Part shown: positions 63,204 to 64,000 of the stretch, one piece after another
Layout: each line of letters starts with the position of its first letter
How positions within the stretch are numbered: position 1 is the first letter of the stretch
Origin: Sphingobacterium faecale
GTDB lineage: Bacteria > Bacteroidota > Bacteroidia > Sphingobacteriales > Sphingobacteriaceae
Direction of reading: 5' to 3'
Assembly (NCBI RefSeq): GCF_016746095.1
Contig: NZ_JAERTY010000015.1
Location: forward strand, 1-64,000
Length of the DNA stretch: 64,000 nucleotides
Made by a program: the position numbers and the translations under genes
Notes under the pieces: model-generated
The model's input: the letters and a program-made list of their open reading frames with translations, nothing else
Databases searched by the model: none
Told to the model about the DNA's origin: nothing

Positions 63204-64000
63204 ATGTTCCAAAATATAAAAAATAATCGCTCTTACTACCTAAGTACAATGGCATTAGCCGGTCCTGTTGTTATTTCTCAACTGGGACACACGCTGGTTC
63301 AGACTGCGGATACAATGATAGTTGGACATTTTGCTGGAACCATATCCCTTGCTGCTGTCTCTCTGACCCACTCTGTATTTATGGTGGTACTTGTAATAGG
63401 ACTTGGCATTGCTTATGGACTGACTCCATTGATTGCACAGGAAAATGGAAAATCAAATAAAGAAGAATGTAGCAAACTACTATCCAATAGTTTTTGGATA
63501 AATATAGTTTCCGGTATTTTACTATTTTGTATCGTTTACTTTGGTTCTATGTTTGCGATGCAGCACGCAGACCAAGATCCAAAGGTGGTCAATGAAGCCA
63601 AACCTTATCTTCTCCTACTCAGTTTATCCATATTACCGTTGATGACGTTCAATACCTTCAAGCAATTTGCCGAGGGATTGGGTTTTACAAAACAAGCGAT
63701 GCAGGTTACGATATGGGGAAACGTACTGAATGTTGTACTTGCCATTATATTAGTTAAAGGGATGTTTGGCTTCCCTCCTATGGGAATCCGTGGAGTGGGT
63801 ATTGCTACACTTATCGATCGCATACTCATGATGTTGGTCATGATGTTCTATGTATTACGATCCAAACACTTTAAAAGTTATATCATTCATTTTAAGTTTT
63901 TCTCTGTGCAGAAAGCAAGAGTTACCTCAATTCTCAAAATAGGAACACCTGTCGCTATGCAGTATGTCTTTGAAATAGGGGCTTTTGCAGGTGCATCGCT
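63204..64000 (+). CDS. MATE-family efflux transporter (3' truncated by the window end)
   Basis: At least 265 codons from the ATG at 63204 with no stop before the window ends. YYLSTMALAGPVVISQLGHT, QTADTMIVGHFAGTISLAAV and VIGLGIAYGLTPLIAQENG are typical of the first half of a MATE exporter (Na+ or H+ coupled, NorM/DinF-like). Several membrane helices are visible. Substrate unknown. Confidence 0.9.
   Translation, partial: MFQNIKNNRSYYLSTMALAGPVVISQLGHTLVQTADTMIVGHFAGTISLAAVSLTHSVFMVVLVIGLGIAYGLTPLIAQENGKSNKEECSKLLSNSFWINIVSGILLFCIVYFGSMFAMQHADQDPKVVNEAKPYLLLLSLSILPLMTFNTFKQFAEGLGFTKQAMQVTIWGNVLNVVLAIILVKGMFGFPPMGIRGVGIATLIDRILMMLVMMFYVLRSKHFKSYIIHFKFFSVQKARVTSILKIGTPVAMQYVFEIGAFAGAS

Noticed and set aside
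1-64000. tRNA, rRNA or tmRNA genes
   Set aside because: No cloverleaf or rRNA signature noticed in the intergenic regions read.

Overview
The window is chromosomal DNA from a Bacteroidota bacterium, most likely family Sphingobacteriaceae (Sphingobacterium or a relative). The evidence is: the Bacteroidota promoter signature TTG-N19-20-TAnnTTTG before many genes; scarcity of Shine-Dalgarno sites; FloA, TamB, HYC_CC_PP, TonB-C and hybrid-kinase proteins typical of the phylum; and a dispersed palindrome of the 'GTCATTTCGACCGTAG...GGAGA' kind common in its intergenic regions. Most of the window is ordinary housekeeping DNA: lutB, serS, rsmI, lnt, a cysteine desulfurase, etfBA, maf and a kdsC-like phosphatase, floA, two lpd genes, lolD, sucC, chaA, tsaD, tamB, tex, tatA and the start of a MATE exporter.

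The standout region is about 14.26-19.02 kb. An operon of an unusually long ECF-type sigma factor (17120-17920) and, 3 nt downstream, a Cas12f/TnpB-family protein (17924-19018) lies directly downstream of a 2 kb non-coding tract. The Cas12f homologue has lost the RuvC-I Asp and RuvC-II Glu and stops before the zinc-finger/RuvC-III region, so it should bind but not cut. The non-coding tract holds two copies of a Cas12f tracrRNA-like module (15089-15145 and 16177-16232) and a degenerate CRISPR array of about eleven 36-nt repeats with 27-31 nt unique spacers. This is the architecture expected of an RNA-guided transcription system, in which a nuclease-dead Cas12f brings a sigma factor to guide-specified sites. 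Two peculiarities stand out: repeats interrupted by a palindromic element alternate with intact ones, and a GIY-YIG nuclease gene sits between the two tracr/array modules. A divergent XRE regulator (14259-14747) has twin TTTGCGCAAA operators, one overlapping the promoter that points into the guide locus.

Other regions. 0-8 kb: lutB, serS/rsmI divergent pair, bPH-SHOCT protein/lnt, cysteine desulfurase, NlpE-like lipoprotein, TPR protein. 8.5-12.5 kb: etfBA, a bifunctional-nuclease/UVR protein and a nucleoside MFS permease. 19-29 kb: accessory genes (DoxX-like membrane protein, WG-repeat protein, AAA/DUF4143 ATPase, leucine-rich protein, NlpC/P60 lipoprotein, second ECF sigma/anti-sigma pair, TonB-like protein). 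29-32.5 kb: a metal-linked HYC_CC_PP protein plus an HMA/His-rich TonB-dependent receptor. 33.8-34.05 kb: a promoter-terminator unit without an ORF, a candidate small RNA. 35.2-41.7 kb: four overlapping signalling genes (hybrid kinase, CheR, CheB, hybrid kinase). 41.8-50.8 kb: azurin lipoprotein, two Lpd paralogues, thioesterase, LacI regulator, S41 protease, a HAD-like/pre-ATP-grasp-like pair and lolD. 58.9-60.1 kb: a decayed helicase.
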